A DNA stretch of 64,000 bases from Ahaetulla prasina (GCF_028640845.1 NC_080539.1:367803233-367867232), one strand, 5' to 3'. Positions 29,621 to 41,084 are shown, counted from the first letter of the stretch. Notes: a model not told the origin generated them from the letters alone. Translations and numbers: made by a program.

Positions 29621-30345
29621 GAGTTGGAAGGGACCTTGGAGGTCTTCTAGTCCAACCCCCTGCCCAGGCAGGAAACCCTACACCATTTCAGACAAATGGC
29701 TATCCAACATTTTCTTAAAAATTTCCAGTGTTGGAGCATTTACAACTTCTGCAGGCAAGTTGTTCCACTTATTGATTGTTCTAACTGTCAGGAAATTTCT
29801 CCTTAGTTCTAAGTTGCTTCTCTCCTTGATTAGTTTCCACTCATTGCTTCTTGTTCTGCCCTCAGGTGCTTTGGAGAATAGCTTGACTCCCTCTTCTTTG
29901 TGGCAGCCCCTGAGATATTGGAAGACTGCTATCATGTCTCCCCTAGTCCTTCTTTTCATTAAACTAGACATACCCAGTTCCTGCAACCGTTCTTCATATG
30001 TTTTATCCTCCAGTCCCCTAATCATCTTTGTTGCTCTTCTCTGCACTCTTTCTAGAGTCTCAACATCTTTTTTACATCGTGGGGACCAAAACTGAATGCA
30101 ATATTCCAAATGTGGCCTTACCAAGGCATTATAAAGTGGTATTAACACTTCACGTGATCTTGATTCTATCCCTCTGTTTATGCAGCCCAGAACTGCGTTG
30201 GCTTTTTTGGCAGCTGCTGCACACTACTGGCTCATATCTAAATGGTTGTCCACTAGGACTCCAAGATCCCTTTCACAGTTACTACTATTGAGCAAGGTAC
30301 CACATATACGGTACCTGTGCATTTTGGGTTTTTTTGCCTAAATGA
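29621..30345 (-). pseudogene. CR1 LINE, RT C-terminal region (156 codons open)
   Basis: Minus frame 30,148-29,678 encodes ALVRPHLEYCIQFWSP, ETLERVQRRATKMIRGLE, TRGDMIAVFQYLRG, LRRNFLTVRTINKWNNLP and EIFKKMLDSHLSEMV, the classic CR1 RT ending. The terminal 8-bp CR1 region lies at 29,621-29,660. Upstream (to ~30,345) similarity continues out of frame, so the copy is 5'-truncated and broken. The polymerase catalytic motifs are not included. Confidence 0.92.
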
Positions 30346-30787
30346 CCTTCAAGATCCCTTCCAACTCTGTTACTGGGTACTGAATTCCATGCCTCAAAAG
30401 GATCAGGAAGATGGATGGGGAAACACCACCACCCCACCTTCTCTGCCAAGGACTTTGGAATCTCCTGCCTCTTTCTTCAACTTGGTGCCTTCCAGATGTT
30501 TGCCGTTATTCCCAGGCAGCAGCAATACAAGTGGAAAGAAATGGAAGTCATCAGCCACCAGGTTGGGATACAGAGGGCTGGAGCGACGGAGTAATCAGAG
30601 TAATCTCCAAATAATCAGGTCTGCCATTTCAGCTCCTTGTGATGCAATTTTACACCCAGCGCCTGCAGAGGTGAGAATTAAAACTCCATGCAGCAGTTCC
30701 CAATTTTCAGAAACTGAATTTCAATAACTGAGTTATGGGGAGGTGGGGGAGAATCTTGATTCCCAAAAGTCTACTTTAAAAACAAAT
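30346..30787. other. Unassigned interval
   Basis: No recognised element or conserved coding motif. Confidence 0.35.
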
Positions 30788-31811
30788 GTTTAAATTCTTT
30801 TTTTTTCTTCCATAAAAAAGTTTTATTTTTACAATCATATCAAACAACTCATTCAATGTACAGTTATATACAATTAGTCGGGCCTGCCCAGTCACCACCC
30901 CCCTTTTTAACACTCTTCCTTCTTCTACCTTCTTTTATTTTCCAGACCTTCCTCTCCTTCTCTTATCTACATCCTCTCCTCCCTCCACCCTACACCTTCC
31001 TTCTCCCTCTTCTACCCCTCTTCCTTCCTCTTCTCCTCTTTCCTACCTCCTACTCTCTCTTTTCTCCCTCCCCACCGTTCTAAAATGGTAACTGGGCAGA
31101 CCCGACCCTACATTAAGGGTTATAAGAACAGATTGTGATGGAAGAAGATTTATTACAAGTGTTGGAAATACCTACGACGGGTTCAGACTCAAAAGAACAA
31201 AGGCTGACAAGAGCTGCTGCTAAACGCAAGGAACAAGAGATGAAGGCACAACAACAACTGGCAACTATTACAACGGAAACAGTGAGATAAGCAAGGCCTA
31301 AAGCAAAATGTGATCTGCGGCTAGTGTTCCAAAAGTTTCCTTTGGCCGATAATGGCAATTAAACTATTATCTTGGAATGTTAATGGTTTGAATTCACCGC
31401 AGAAGAGAAGGAAAGTATTTCACTATTTGAAACAATTTAAAAATGACATTACCTGTTTACAAGAAACACATATTAGATCTTTAGACCAGAAATATTTGAT
31501 AAATTCAAAACTGGGAGTACATTTTGTTGCCTCCTCTTTGGAAAAAAAAAATGGTTTAGTTATATATATAAAGAAGGATATATCAGCAAAATTAATTGAG
31601 GTGGATAAGCAAGGAAGATACATTGCTATTGAACTTTTGTTGGAGGGAAAGAAGACATTATTAATAGGAGTTTATGCTCCGAATCAACAACAAGAAAATT
31701 TTTTCAAGTTTTTACATAAAAGAATAGTATTTTGGGATTATAAATCATATATATTAATGGGTGATTGGAATGGTGTGTTGGATACTCAAAAAGACAAACG
31801 TTTAAATTCTT
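30788..31811. mobile_element. L1-type LINE insertion with internal inversion (twin priming), TSD GTTTAAATTCTT
   Basis: Exact 12-bp duplication at 30,788-30,799 and 31,800-31,811. The left part, read on the minus strand, ends with AATAAAACTTTTTTATGG then A/T-rich poly-A, and contains a polypurine tract typical of L1 3' UTRs (30,900-31,080). The right part (31,107-31,799) is ORF1/ORF2 5' sequence in plus orientation. A 16-bp inverted repeat (GTCGGGCCTGCCCAGT at ~30,878; ACTGGGCAGACCCGAC at ~31,090) flanks the inverted joint. Confidence 0.85.
31138..31290 (+). pseudogene. L1 ORF1 N-terminal fragment (50 codons)
   Basis: Starts MEEDLLQVLE and includes RLTRAAAKRKEQEMKAQQQ, a basic Gln-rich start like other vertebrate L1 ORF1 proteins, then stops. 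Far shorter than a normal ORF1, so the RNA-binding core was lost by internal deletion. Lies 61 bp before the ORF2 start. Confidence 0.55.
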
Positions 31812-31813
31812 GA
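31352..31813 (+). pseudogene. L1 ORF2 endonuclease N-terminus (153 codons)
   Basis: SWNVNGLN (7-14), LQETH (36-40, catalytic Glu), VYAPN (107-111) and GDWN (137-140, catalytic Asp/Asn) identify the APE-type L1 endonuclease. The frame ends inside the target-site duplication, so the protein is cut before the His-containing final motif and has no RT. ATG context suits a genuine ORF2 start. Confidence 0.9.
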
Positions 31814-31861
31814 GAACGTTTTGGATTCTCCCCCCCGCCCTCCGTATTGCATTCATTCAGT

Positions 31862-32195
31862 GTACAGATAGTCTTCGACTTACGGTCACAATGAAGCCCA
31901 CAATTTCTGTTGCTTAAGTGAGACATTTGTGAAGGGAGTTGTGCCCCATTTTACGGCCTTTCTTGCCATGGTTGTTCAATGAATCACTGCCGTTGTTAAG
32001 TTAGCAACACGGTTGTTAAACAAATCTGGCTTCCCCACTGACTTTGCCTGTCGGAAGGGGATCTACATGACCCCAGGACACTGCGACGGTCATAAATATG
32101 AGTCAGGTACGAAACATCTGGATTTTGACCACGTGTCACGGGGATGCTACTATGGTCATAATGTGAAAACCAGTCATATAACAGTCATGGTATAA
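31862..32195. mobile_element. TA-type MITE copy
   Basis: TACAGATAGTCTTCGACTTA at the left; ACTGACTTTGCCTGTCGGAA and GACCACGTGTCACGGGGATG inside. Confidence 0.75.
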
Positions 32196-32197
32196 GA

Positions 32198-32438
32198 CCG
32201 TGATGGTGAACCAAGGCACGTGAGCCGTTGCCCCAGCTCAGCTCCACCGCACATGCACGCACGGCTCCTGCCAGTCAGTTGGTTTTGGGGTCTCTGCCGC
32301 GCATGCACAAGGGGCGGGGAGTATGCGGGAGACGTGTGTGCATGTGGGGGGGCGGGACGCACATGTAGGGGTCACGTGTACATGCGTGGGGGTTGCACAC
32401 ACATGGGGGCACACACGGATGCATGGGGGGCAGGGGGA
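32198..32438. mobile_element. hAT MITE (GTGATGGTGAACC family), truncated
   Basis: Left terminus CCGTGATGGTGAACCAAGGC. Body of GCATGCGC-rich alternations as in the copy at 34,667. The right end is lost at the AATAG array. Confidence 0.7.
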
Positions 32439-32713
32439 GAATAGAATAGAATAGAATAGAATAGAATAGAATAGAATAGAATAGAATAAGGAATAAGAGA
32501 TAGAATAGAATAGAATAGAATAGAATAGAATAGAATAGAATAGAATAAGGAATAAGAGTAGAGATAGAATAGAATAGAATAGAATAGAATAGAATAGAAT
32601 AGAATAGAATAGAATAGAATAAGGAATAAGAGTAGAGATAGAATAGAATAGAATAGAATAGAATAGAATAGAATAAGGAATAAGAGATAGAATAGAATAG
32701 AATAGAATAGAAT
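32439..32713. repeat. (AATAG)n array with GGAATAAGAG interruptions
   Basis: Pentanucleotide array with spacer AAGGAATAAGAGTAGAGAT recurring, contiguous with the 3' end of the Snake1 LINE at 32,714. The same spacer, inverted, structures the big array at 34,989. Confidence 0.97.
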
Positions 32714-33912
32714 TTTATTGGCCAAGTGTGATTGGACACACAAGGAATTTGTCTTGGTGCATATGCTCTCAGTGTACATAAAAGAAAAGATACGTTCATC
32801 AAGGTACAACATTTACAACACAATTGATGGTCAATATATCAATATAAATCATAAGGATTGCCAGCAACAAGTTATAGTCATACAGTCATAAGTGGAAAGA
32901 GATTGGTGATGGGAACTATGAAACGATTAATAGTAGTGCAGATTCAGTAAATAGTCTGACAGTGTTGAGGAATTATTTGTTTAGCAGAGTGATGGCCTTC
33001 GGGAAAAACTGTTCTTGTGTCTAGTTGTTCTGGTGTGCAGTGCTCTATAGCGTCGTTTTGAGGGTAGGAGTTGAAACAGTTTATGTCCAGGATGCGAGGG
33101 ATCTGCAAATATTTTCACGGCCCTCTTCTTGATTCGTGCAGTATACAGGTCCTCAATGGAAGGCAAGTTGGTAGCAATTATTTTTCTGCAGTACTAATTA
33201 TCCTCTGAAGTCTGTGTTTTTCTTGTTGGGTTGCAGAACCGAACCAGACAGTTATAGAGGTGCAAATGACAGACTCAATAATTCCTCTGTAGAATTGGAT
33301 CAGCAGCTCCTTGGGCAGTTTGAGCTTACTGAGTTGGCGCAGAAAGAACATTCTTTGTTGTCCTTTTAATGATGTTTTGATGTTAGCTGTCCATTTGAGA
33401 TCTTGCGATATGATAGAACCCAGAAATTTGAAGGTTTCTACTGTTGATACTGTGTTGTCAAGTATTGTGAGAGGTGGAAGTATGGAAGGGTTTTTCCTAA
33501 AGTCTACCACCATTTCTACGGTTTTGAGTGTGTTCAGTTCCAGATTGTTTTGGTTGCACCACAAGGCTAGTCGTTCGACCTCTCGTCTATATGCGGATTC
33601 GTCATTGTCTCGAATGAGACCAATCACTGTTGTGTCATCTGCGAACTTCAGTAGCTTAACAAATGGATCATTGGAGATGCAGTCATTGGTATACAGAGAG
33701 AAGAGAAGTGGGGAGAGCACACAGCCTTGGGGGGCCCCTGTGCTAATTGTACAGGTATTTGATGTGATCTTGCTTAGCTTCACCTGCTGCTTCCTGTTTG
33801 TTAGGAAGCTTGTGATCCACTTACAAGTCTGTTCCGGTACCTGTAGCTGGTTTAGCTTAGTTAGAAGAATGTCTGGAATGATGGTATTGAATGCTGAACT
33901 AAAGTCTACAAA
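32714..33912 (-). pseudogene. Snake1 (CR1/L3-type) LINE, 5'-truncated, with RT active-site region
   Basis: Minus frame 33,783-33,178 (201 aa) has GAPQGCVLSPLLF (16-28) and FADD (47-50, catalytic Asps), then WCNQNNLELNTLKT, FKFLGSIISQDLKW and FYRGIIESVI. A one- or two-base change near 33,175 shifts to 33,166-32,981, which continues SIEDLYTARIKKRAVKIFAD and HPGHKLFQLLPSKRRYR. Upstream of 33,783 more RT (ITSFLTNRKQQ-like) can be read to 33,912, where AATAG sequence starts. The endonuclease is missing. Best-preserved Snake1 RT in the window. Confidence 0.9.
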
Positions 33913-34277
33913 AAGAATAGAATAGAATAGAATAGAATAGAATAGAATAGAATAGAATAGAATAGAATAGAATAGAATAGAATAAGGAATAAGAGTAGAG
34001 ATAGAATAGAATAGAATAGAATAGAATAGAATAGAATAGAATAGAATAGAATAGAATAAGGAATAAGAGTAGAGATAGAATAGAATAGAATAGAATAGAA
34101 TAGAATAGAATAAGGAATAAGAGTAGAGATAGAATAGAATAGAATAGAATAGAATAAAATAGAATAGAATAAGGAATAAGAGTAGAGATAGAATAGAATA
34201 GAATAGAATAGAATAAGGAATAAGAGTAGAGATAGAATAGAACAGAACAGAACAGAACAGAACAGAACAGAATAGAA
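33913..34277. repeat. (AATAG)n array with GGAATAAGAG interruptions
   Basis: Same composite pattern as 32,439, ending in AACAG variants (34,238-34,268). It is the tail of the Snake1 3' end at 34,278. Confidence 0.97.
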
Positions 34278-34480
34278 TTTTTTATTGGCCAAGTGTGATT
34301 GGACACACAAGGAATTTGTCTTGGTGCATACACTCTCAGTGTATATAAAAGAAAAGATACGTTCATCAAGGTACAACATTTACAACACAAATGATGGTCA
34401 ATATATCCATACAAATCTTAAGGATTACCAGCAACAAAGTTACAGTCATACAGTCATAAGTGGAAAGAGATTGGCGCAGG
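34278..34480 (-). mobile_element. Snake1 LINE 3' end
   Basis: TTATTGGCCAAGTGTGATTG to AGTCATAAGTGGAAAGAG: the standard 3' UTR, truncated at ~34,475. Confidence 0.85.
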
Positions 34481-34626
34481 GGGTTGTGCACGCATGCGCA
34501 GGGGGCAGGGCACATGCGGGAAGGTTGCATGTGCATGCATGGGGGCGCTGGGAGACAGGCAAGCATTGCATTATGGGCGCACATGCACGCTTTCAGCACA
34601 CAACCACAAAAAGGTTAACCATCACT
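34481..34626. mobile_element. hAT MITE (GTGATGG family), partial
   Basis: GC-rich GCATGCGCA-type body with right end AAAGGTTAACCATCACTG, the family terminus. Left end missing at the Snake1 junction. Confidence 0.65.
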
Positions 34627-34666
34627 GATTTAGGGTTTCCTGTCTGAGCAGGGGGTTAGACTAGAA

Positions 34667-34988
34667 CAGTGATGGTTAACCTTTTTGGTGCCGAGTGCCC
34701 AAAGCGCAAGCATGCATGCGCGAATGCACACGCATGTGCCCAAACCCCCAAATTCCAATGAAAGCGCCCCCGTGTATGCGTGCATGCTCTCCCGTGCCCC
34801 GTTTTGGGCCTGGAAACCCTCCTGCACCAACCTGCACCCCCCCCGTGCATGCGCCTCACCCCCCCGCGCGTGCGTCCCCTGCATATGCCCAGACCCACCG
34901 CACATGCATGGCAGAGACCCGAAGACCAGCTGGCTGGAAGGAGCTGGGCTGATATGATGGCTGGCGTGCCATAGGTTCACCATCACGG
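34667..34988. mobile_element. hAT MITE (GTGATGG family, 322 bp) in CR1
   Basis: Ends CAGTGATGGTTAACC and GGTTCACCATCACGG. Left 8-mer GACTAGAA (34,659-34,666), right GACTATTC (34,989-34,996): five bases match and the rest has been overwritten by the ATTCT array. Left flank GGGGGTTAGACTAGAA is the CR1 terminus. Confidence 0.8.
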
Positions 34989-37900
34989 GACTATTCTATT
35001 CTATCTCTACTCTTATTCCTTATTCTTCTATTCTATTCTATTCTATTCTATTCTATTCTATTCTATCTCTACTCTTATTCCTTATTCTATTCTATTCTAT
35101 TCTATCTCTACTCTTATTCCTTATTCTATTCTATTCTATTCTATTCTATCTCTACTCTTATTCCTTATTCTATTCTATTCTGTTCTGTTCTGTTCTATTC
35201 TATCTCTACTCTTATTCCTTATTCTATTCTATTCTATTCTATTCTATTCTATTCTATTCTATTCTATTCTATTCTATTCTATCTCTACTCTTATTCCTTA
35301 TTCTATTCTATTCTATTCTATCTCTACTCTTATTCCTTATTCTATTCTATTCTATTCTATTCTATTCTATTCTATTCTATTCTATCTCTACTCTTATTCC
35401 TTATTCTATTCTATTCTATTCTATTCTATTCTATTCTATTCTATTCTATTCTATCTCTACTCTTATTCCTTATTCTATTCTATTCTGTTCTGTTCTATTC
35501 TATCTCTACTCTTATTCCTTATTCTATTCTATTCTATTCTATTCTATTCTATTCTATTCTATTCTATCTCTACTCTTATTCCCTATTCTATTCTATTCTG
35601 TTCTGTTCTGTTCTATCCTATCTCTACTCTTATTCCTTATTCCTTATTCTATTCTATTCTATTCTATTCTATTCTATTCTATTCTATTCTATTCTATCTC
35701 TACTCTTATTCCTTATTCTATTCTATTCTATTCTATTCTATCTCTACTCTTACTCCTTATTCTATTCTATTCTATTCTATTCTATTCTATCTCTACTCTT
35801 ATTCCTTATTCTATTCTGTTCTGTTCTGTTCTATTCTATCTCTACTCTTATTCCTTATTCTATTCTATTCTATTCTATTCTATTCTATTCTATTCTATTC
35901 TATTCTATCTCTACTCTTATTCCCTATTCTATTCTGTTCTGTTCTGTTCTGTTCTGTTCTATCCTATCTCTACTCTTATTCCTTATTCTATTCTATTCTA
36001 TTCTATTCTATTCTATTCTATTCTATCTCTACTCTTATTCCTTATTCTATTCTATTCTATTCTATTCTATTCTATTCTATTCTATTCTATTCTATTCTAT
36101 CTCTACTCTTGTTCCTTATTCTGTTCTATTCTGTTCTATTCTGTTCTATTCTATTCTATTCTGTTCTATTCTATCTCTACTCTTGCTCCTTGTTCTATTC
36201 TATTCTATTCTATTCTGTTCTATTCTATTCTATCTCTACTCTTGTTCCTTATTCTATTCTATTCTATTCTATCTCTCTTGTTCCTTATTCTATTCTATTC
36301 TGTTCTATTCTATTCTATTCTATTCTGTTCTATTCTATCTCTACTCTTATTCCTTATTCTATTCTATTATGTTCTGTTCTGTTCTATCTCTGCTCTTACT
36401 CCTTATTCTATTCTATTCTATTCTATCTCTCTCTTGTTCCTATTCTGTTCTATTCTGTTCTGTTCTATTCTATTCTATTCTATCTCTACTCTTACTCCTT
36501 ATTCTATTCTATTCTATTCTATTCTATTCTATTCTATTCTATTCTATCTCTACTCTTATTCCTTATTCTATTCTATTCTATTCTATCTCTACTCTTATTC
36601 CTTATTCTATTCTATTCTGTTCTGTTCTATTCTATCTCTACTCTTATTCCTTATTCTATTCTATTCTATTCTATTCTATTCTATTCTATTCTATTCTATC
36701 TCTACTCTTATTCCCTATTCTATTCTATTCTGTTCTGTTCTGTTCTATCCTATCTCTACTCTTATTCCTTATTCCTTATTCTATTCTATTCTATTCTATT
36801 CTATTCTATTCTATTCTATTCTATTCTATCTCTACTCTTATTCCGTATTCTATTCTATTCTATTCTATTCTATTCTATTCTATTCTATTCTATTCTATTC
36901 TATTCTATTCTATTCTATCTCTACTCTTATTCCTTATTCTATTCTGTTCTGTTCTGTTCTATTCTATCTCTACTCTTATTCCTTATTCTATTCTATTCTA
37001 TTCTATTCTATTCTATTCTATTCTATTCTATCTCTACTCTTATTCCTTATTCTATTCTGTTCTGTTCTGTTCTGTTCTGTTCTATCCTATGTCTACTCTT
37101 ATTCCTTATTCTATTCTATTCTATTCCATTCTATTCTATTCTATTCTATCTCACTCTTATTCCTTGTTCTATTCTATTCTATTCTATTCTGTTCTATTCT
37201 ATTCTATTCTATTCTCTCTACTCTTGTTCCTTATTCTGTTCTGTTCTATTCTATTCTATTCTATTCTATTCTATCTCTACTCTTGCTCCTTATTCTATTC
37301 TATTCTATTCTGTTCTATTCTATTCTATTCTATCTCTACTCTTATTCCTTATTCTATTCTATTCTGTTCTATCTCTACTCTTATTCCTTATTCTATTCTA
37401 TTCTGTTCTGTTCTATTCTATTCTATTCTTCTATTCTATTCTATCTCTACTCTTATTCCTTATTCTATTCTATTATGTTCTGTTCTATTCTATCTCTACT
37501 CTTACTCCTTATTCTATTCTATTCTATTCTCATCTCTACTCTATTCCTATTCTATTCTATTCATTCTGTTCTGTTCTGTTCTATCTATCTCTACTCTTAT
37601 TCCTTATTCTATTCTATTCTATTCTATTCTATTCTATTCTATTCTATTCTATTCTATCTCTACTCTTATTCCTTATTCTATTCTATTATGTTCTGTTCTA
37701 TTCTATCTCTACTCTTACTCCTTATTCTATTCTATTCTATTCTATCTCTACTCTTATTCCCTATTCTATTCTATTCTGTTCTGTTCTGTTCTATTCTATT
37801 CTATTCTATCTCTACTCTTACTCCTTATTCTATTCTATTCTATTCTGTTCTGTTCTATCTCTGCTCTTGCTCCTTGTTCTATTCTATTCTGTTCTATCTC

Positions 37901-38930
37901 TGCTCTTGTTCCTATTCTATTCTGTTCTGTTCTGTTCTATTCTATTCTATTCTATCTCTACTCTTACTCCTTATTCTATTCTATTCTATTCTATTCTATT
38001 CTATTCTATTCTATTCTATCTCTACTCTTATTCCTTATTCTATTCTATTCTATTCTATCTCTACTCTTATTCCTTATTCTATTCTATTCTATTCTATTCT
38101 ATTCTATTCTATTCTATTCTATTCTATTCTATTCTATTCTATCTCTACTCTTATTCCCTATTCTATTCTGTTCTGTTCTGTTCTGTTCTGTTCTATCCTA
38201 TCTCTACTCTTATTCCTTATTCTATTCTATTCTATTCTATTCTATTCTATCTCTACTCTTATTCCTTATTCTATTCTATTCTATTCTATTCTATTCTATT
38301 CTATTCTATTCTATTCTCTCTACTCTTATTCCTTATTCTATTCTATTCTATTCTATTCTATTCTATTCTATTCTATTCTATCTCTACTCTTACTCCTTAT
38401 TCTATTCTATTCTATTCTATTCTATTCTATTCTATTCTATCTCTACTCTTATTCCTTATTCTATTCTATTCTATTCTATCTCTACTCTTATTCCTTATTC
38501 TATTCTATTCTATTCTATTCTATTCTATTCTATTCTATTCTATTCTATCTCTACTCTTATTCCTTATTCTATTCTATTATGTTCTGTTCTATTCTATCTC
38601 TACTCTTACTCCTTATTCTATTCTATTCTATTCTATCTCTACTCTTATTCCCTATTCTATTCTATTCTGTTCTGTTCTGTTCTATTCTATTCTATTCTAT
38701 CTCTACTCTTACTCCTTATTCTATTCTATTCTATTCTATTCTATTCTATTCTATTCTATCTCTACTCTTATTCCTTATTCTATTCTATTCTATTCTATCT
38801 CTACTCTTATTCCTTATTCTATTCTATTCTATTCTATTCTATTCTATTCTATTCTATTCTATTCTATCTCTACTCTTATTCCTTATTCTATTCTATTCTA
38901 TTCTATTCTATTCTATTCTATTCTATTCTA
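34989..38930. repeat. Giant (ATTCT)n array, ~3.9 kb, with higher-order structure
   Basis: Long ATTCT runs separated every ~50-110 bp by the interrupter ATCTCTACTCTTATTCCTTATTC (split as ATCTCTACTC + TTATTCCTTATTC). GTTCT, TTATG and ACTCC variants form recurring blocks, so larger segments were duplicated. It has no stop on the plus strand in any frame, producing three Leu/Phe/Tyr/Ser-rich open frames of 940-970 codons that are not genes. Confidence 0.98.
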
Positions 38931-38978
38931 TTCTCTCCTCTCCTCTCCTCTCCTCTCCTCTCCTCTCCTCTCCTCTCC
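38931..38978. repeat. (CTCTC)n/(CTCCT)n end of the array
   Basis: Pentanucleotide switches from ATTCT to CTCCT for about nine units before unique sequence. Confidence 0.95.
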
Positions 38979-38984
38979 TTATTC

Positions 38985-39058
38985 GTCACCTTTTTCAATG
39001 CTTTTGTAACTTTGAATGGTCACTAAATGGACTGTTGCAAGTTGAAGGCTGCCTGTAC
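38985..39058. mobile_element. TA-type MITE terminal fragment
   Basis: CACCTTTTTCAATGC, GAATGGTCACTAAATGGAC and GGCTGCCTGTAC form one end of the family; the rest was presumably displaced by the array. Confidence 0.65.
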
Positions 39059-39552
39059 TCTGCAGCTAAATGAAGCGTCAAATGAAATATTCAAGGAATG
39101 ATTTATAACCGCTAATATGCAATGTTTCCTCTGGGAAAATCTTAATTGGTAATAGTATTTATTGGTTTTCAGGTGGACTCAGAGCTTTGGGGTTTAATGA
39201 GCAAAAATTAGCTGTTTTCTTGACAGGAAAAGTCCCCTCTATATTATTGTCCTCCTCCAGGAGGAAATTTTTAAAAATTTACATAATGGAGGCTGTAAAT
39301 ACATGTATTCTGTTTTTCCCTCAAAAGTGCTTTATTAAAGCAATAAAAGCATAATACTGAAGAGATAGTGCTCAAAGCATAAATATTTAATTCAATTTAA
39401 AAATAGTCACTTAGGGAGAATCTGAATGATTTTCACGTTCTGTAATAAAACTGGGTTTTACTATTTGTTTAGGTGTTCTCAATCTTTCCCGCTTTAAAAA
39501 TAAGCGAAGCTGAAAATGGTTGAAAAAACTATGAAACAATTAAGTTGCAAAA
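39059..39552. other. Unassigned AT-rich interval
   Basis: No recognised element. Contains AATAAAAGC-type A/T tracts only. Confidence 0.35.
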
Positions 39553-39554
39553 TA

Positions 39555-39932
39555 CAGGTGGTCCTCCAGTTACGAATACAATTGAGCCCAAAATGTAGCT
39601 AGTGAAACATTGGTTAAGTGAGTTTTGACCCATTTTATGACTTTTCTTGCTGCAGCGGTTAAGTGAATCATTGCATTTGTTCAGTTAGTAACGTGGTTGT
39701 TAAGTGAACCGGGATTCTCCATTGACTTTGCTTGTCAGAAGGTCGCAAAAGACAAACACATGACCCTGGCATACCGGAACCGTCGTAAATATGAACCGGT
39801 TGCCAAGAGTCTGAATTTTGATCGTGTGACTATGGGGAATTTTGATCATATGACCATGGGTTGTAAGTCTGAAAAACAGACATAAGTCACTTTTTCAGTG
39901 CTGTTTTGACTTTAAACGGTCACTAAATGAAT
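39555..39932. mobile_element. TA-type MITE copy
   Basis: TACAGGTGGTCCTCCAGTTA at the left; ATTGACTTTGCTTGTCAGAA and AACGGTCACTAAATGAATTG inside/right. Confidence 0.8.
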
Positions 39933-39935
39933 TGG

Positions 39936-40034
39936 ATGGAAGGCGGAGTCAACCTCGAGCCGGTCAGGATCGAACTGCTGGCAGTGGGCAGAATTAGCCT
40001 GCAATACTGAGTTCTAACCACTGTGCCGCCAGGG
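39936..40034 (-). mobile_element. tRNA-related SINE head
   Basis: Minus strand shows GGCGGCACAGTGGTTAGAAC (box A-like) and CAGTTCGATCCTGACC (box B-like), then GTTGACTCCGCCTTCC, wording shared with the SINE at 7,864. Confidence 0.65.
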
Positions 40035-40180
40035 CAGTGGTGAGTTGCTACCGGTTCGCACTGGTTCGGGCGAACCGGCAGCGGCGGTGGGAGGCTCCGC
40101 CCACCCACCCGGATGCTTCTGCGCATCTGCAGAAGCGCCCCGCCTACGCGCACGAGCAAACCGGCAGCAACGAGATTTGG
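40035..40180. mobile_element. hAT-like MITE, ACCGGTT family
   Basis: CAGTGGTGAGTTGCTACCGG ... CAAACCGGCAGCAACGAG inverted ends around GGAGGCTCCGCCCACC. Duplication not clear. Confidence 0.7.
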
Positions 40181-40377
40181 AACCTTCCTCTGGACCAGGG
40201 TTCTTTTACCCAGTTACCCATTTGGGTGCCTGGGTTTCCACCTGCTGAACTATAAACAGGCTAACTTCAATTTAGCCTGGTTGCATGGGTGTTGTGTGGA
40301 ACCATCAGTCCCTCTCCTCCAGAAATGTCTGCTTCTGACGTTGGTTGAACATCTGGAGTGAGGCCATCAGCCTAGTC

Positions 40378-40573
40378 CAGTGATGGTGAACCTTTGGCAC
40401 GCGTGCCGGAAGTGTCACACAGAGCTATCTCTCCGGGCATGCCAGCCGTCACCTGTTGCTCTTCTGGTTTCTCACGCTCCCGCGTGTGTGCGCCGGGGCG
40501 CTGCTTTTTCGGTCCCCCCACACACACATGCTCCCGTTTCGGCACTCAGTGCTGAAAAGATTCGCCAACACTG
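40378..40573. mobile_element. hAT MITE (GTGATGG family, 196 bp) with TSD GCCTAGTC
   Basis: Ends CAGTGATGGTGAACC and GATTCGCCAACACTG; exact 8-bp duplication GCCTAGTC at 40,370-40,377 and 40,574-40,581. Confidence 0.9.
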
Positions 40574-40629
40574 GCCTAGTCTTTCTTGAAGATGCTCAAG
40601 AGCCCTAGGCAGGTAGCCGATGAGAAGGA

Positions 40630-41072
40630 ATAATGGTGCTGAGATGGAGGCTAAAACATATGAAGAACGGTTGCAGGAACTCGGTATGTCTAGTTGAATA
40701 AAAAGAAGGACTAGGGGAGACATGATAGCAGTGTTCCAATATCTCAGGGGTTGCCACAAAGAAGAGGGAGCCAAACTATTCTCCAAAGCACCTGAGGGCA
40801 GGACAAGAAGCAATGGGTGGAAACTAATCAAGGAGAGAAGCGACCTAGAACTAAGGAGAAATTTTCTGACAGTTAGAATAATTAATCAGTGGAACGACTT
40901 GCCTGCAGAAGTTGTGAATGCTCCAACGCTGGAAATTTTTAAGAAAATGTTGGATAACCATCTGTCTGAGATGGTGTAGGGTTTCCTGCCTGGGCAGGGG
41001 GTTGGACTAGAAGACCTCCAAGGTCCCTTCCAACTCTGTTGTGTTGTTGTTGTTGTTGTTGTTGTTGTTGTG
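40630..41072 (+). pseudogene. CR1 LINE 3' end with (GTT)n tail
   Basis: Frame 40,722-40,979 encodes MIAVFQYLRGCHKEEG, LELRRNFLTVRIINQWNDLP and LEIFKKMLDNHLSEMV then TAG. The terminal GACTAGAAGACCTCCAAGG site is unoccupied here, followed by CAACTCTG(TTG)n at 41,037-41,072. This copy shows what an uninterrupted CR1 end looks like. Confidence 0.92.
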
Positions 41073-41084
41073 GTTCAATTATTT

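Noticed and set aside
32439..34277. CRISPR-like array (regular repeats with spacers)
   Set aside because: Pentanucleotide microsatellite with identical spacers in vertebrate DNA.
36109..39073. Three overlapping open frames of 943-966 codons on the plus strand
   Set aside because: They are the three frames of an ATTCT repeat, which contains no stop on this strand. Composition is Leu/Phe/Tyr/Ser only and there is no domain.
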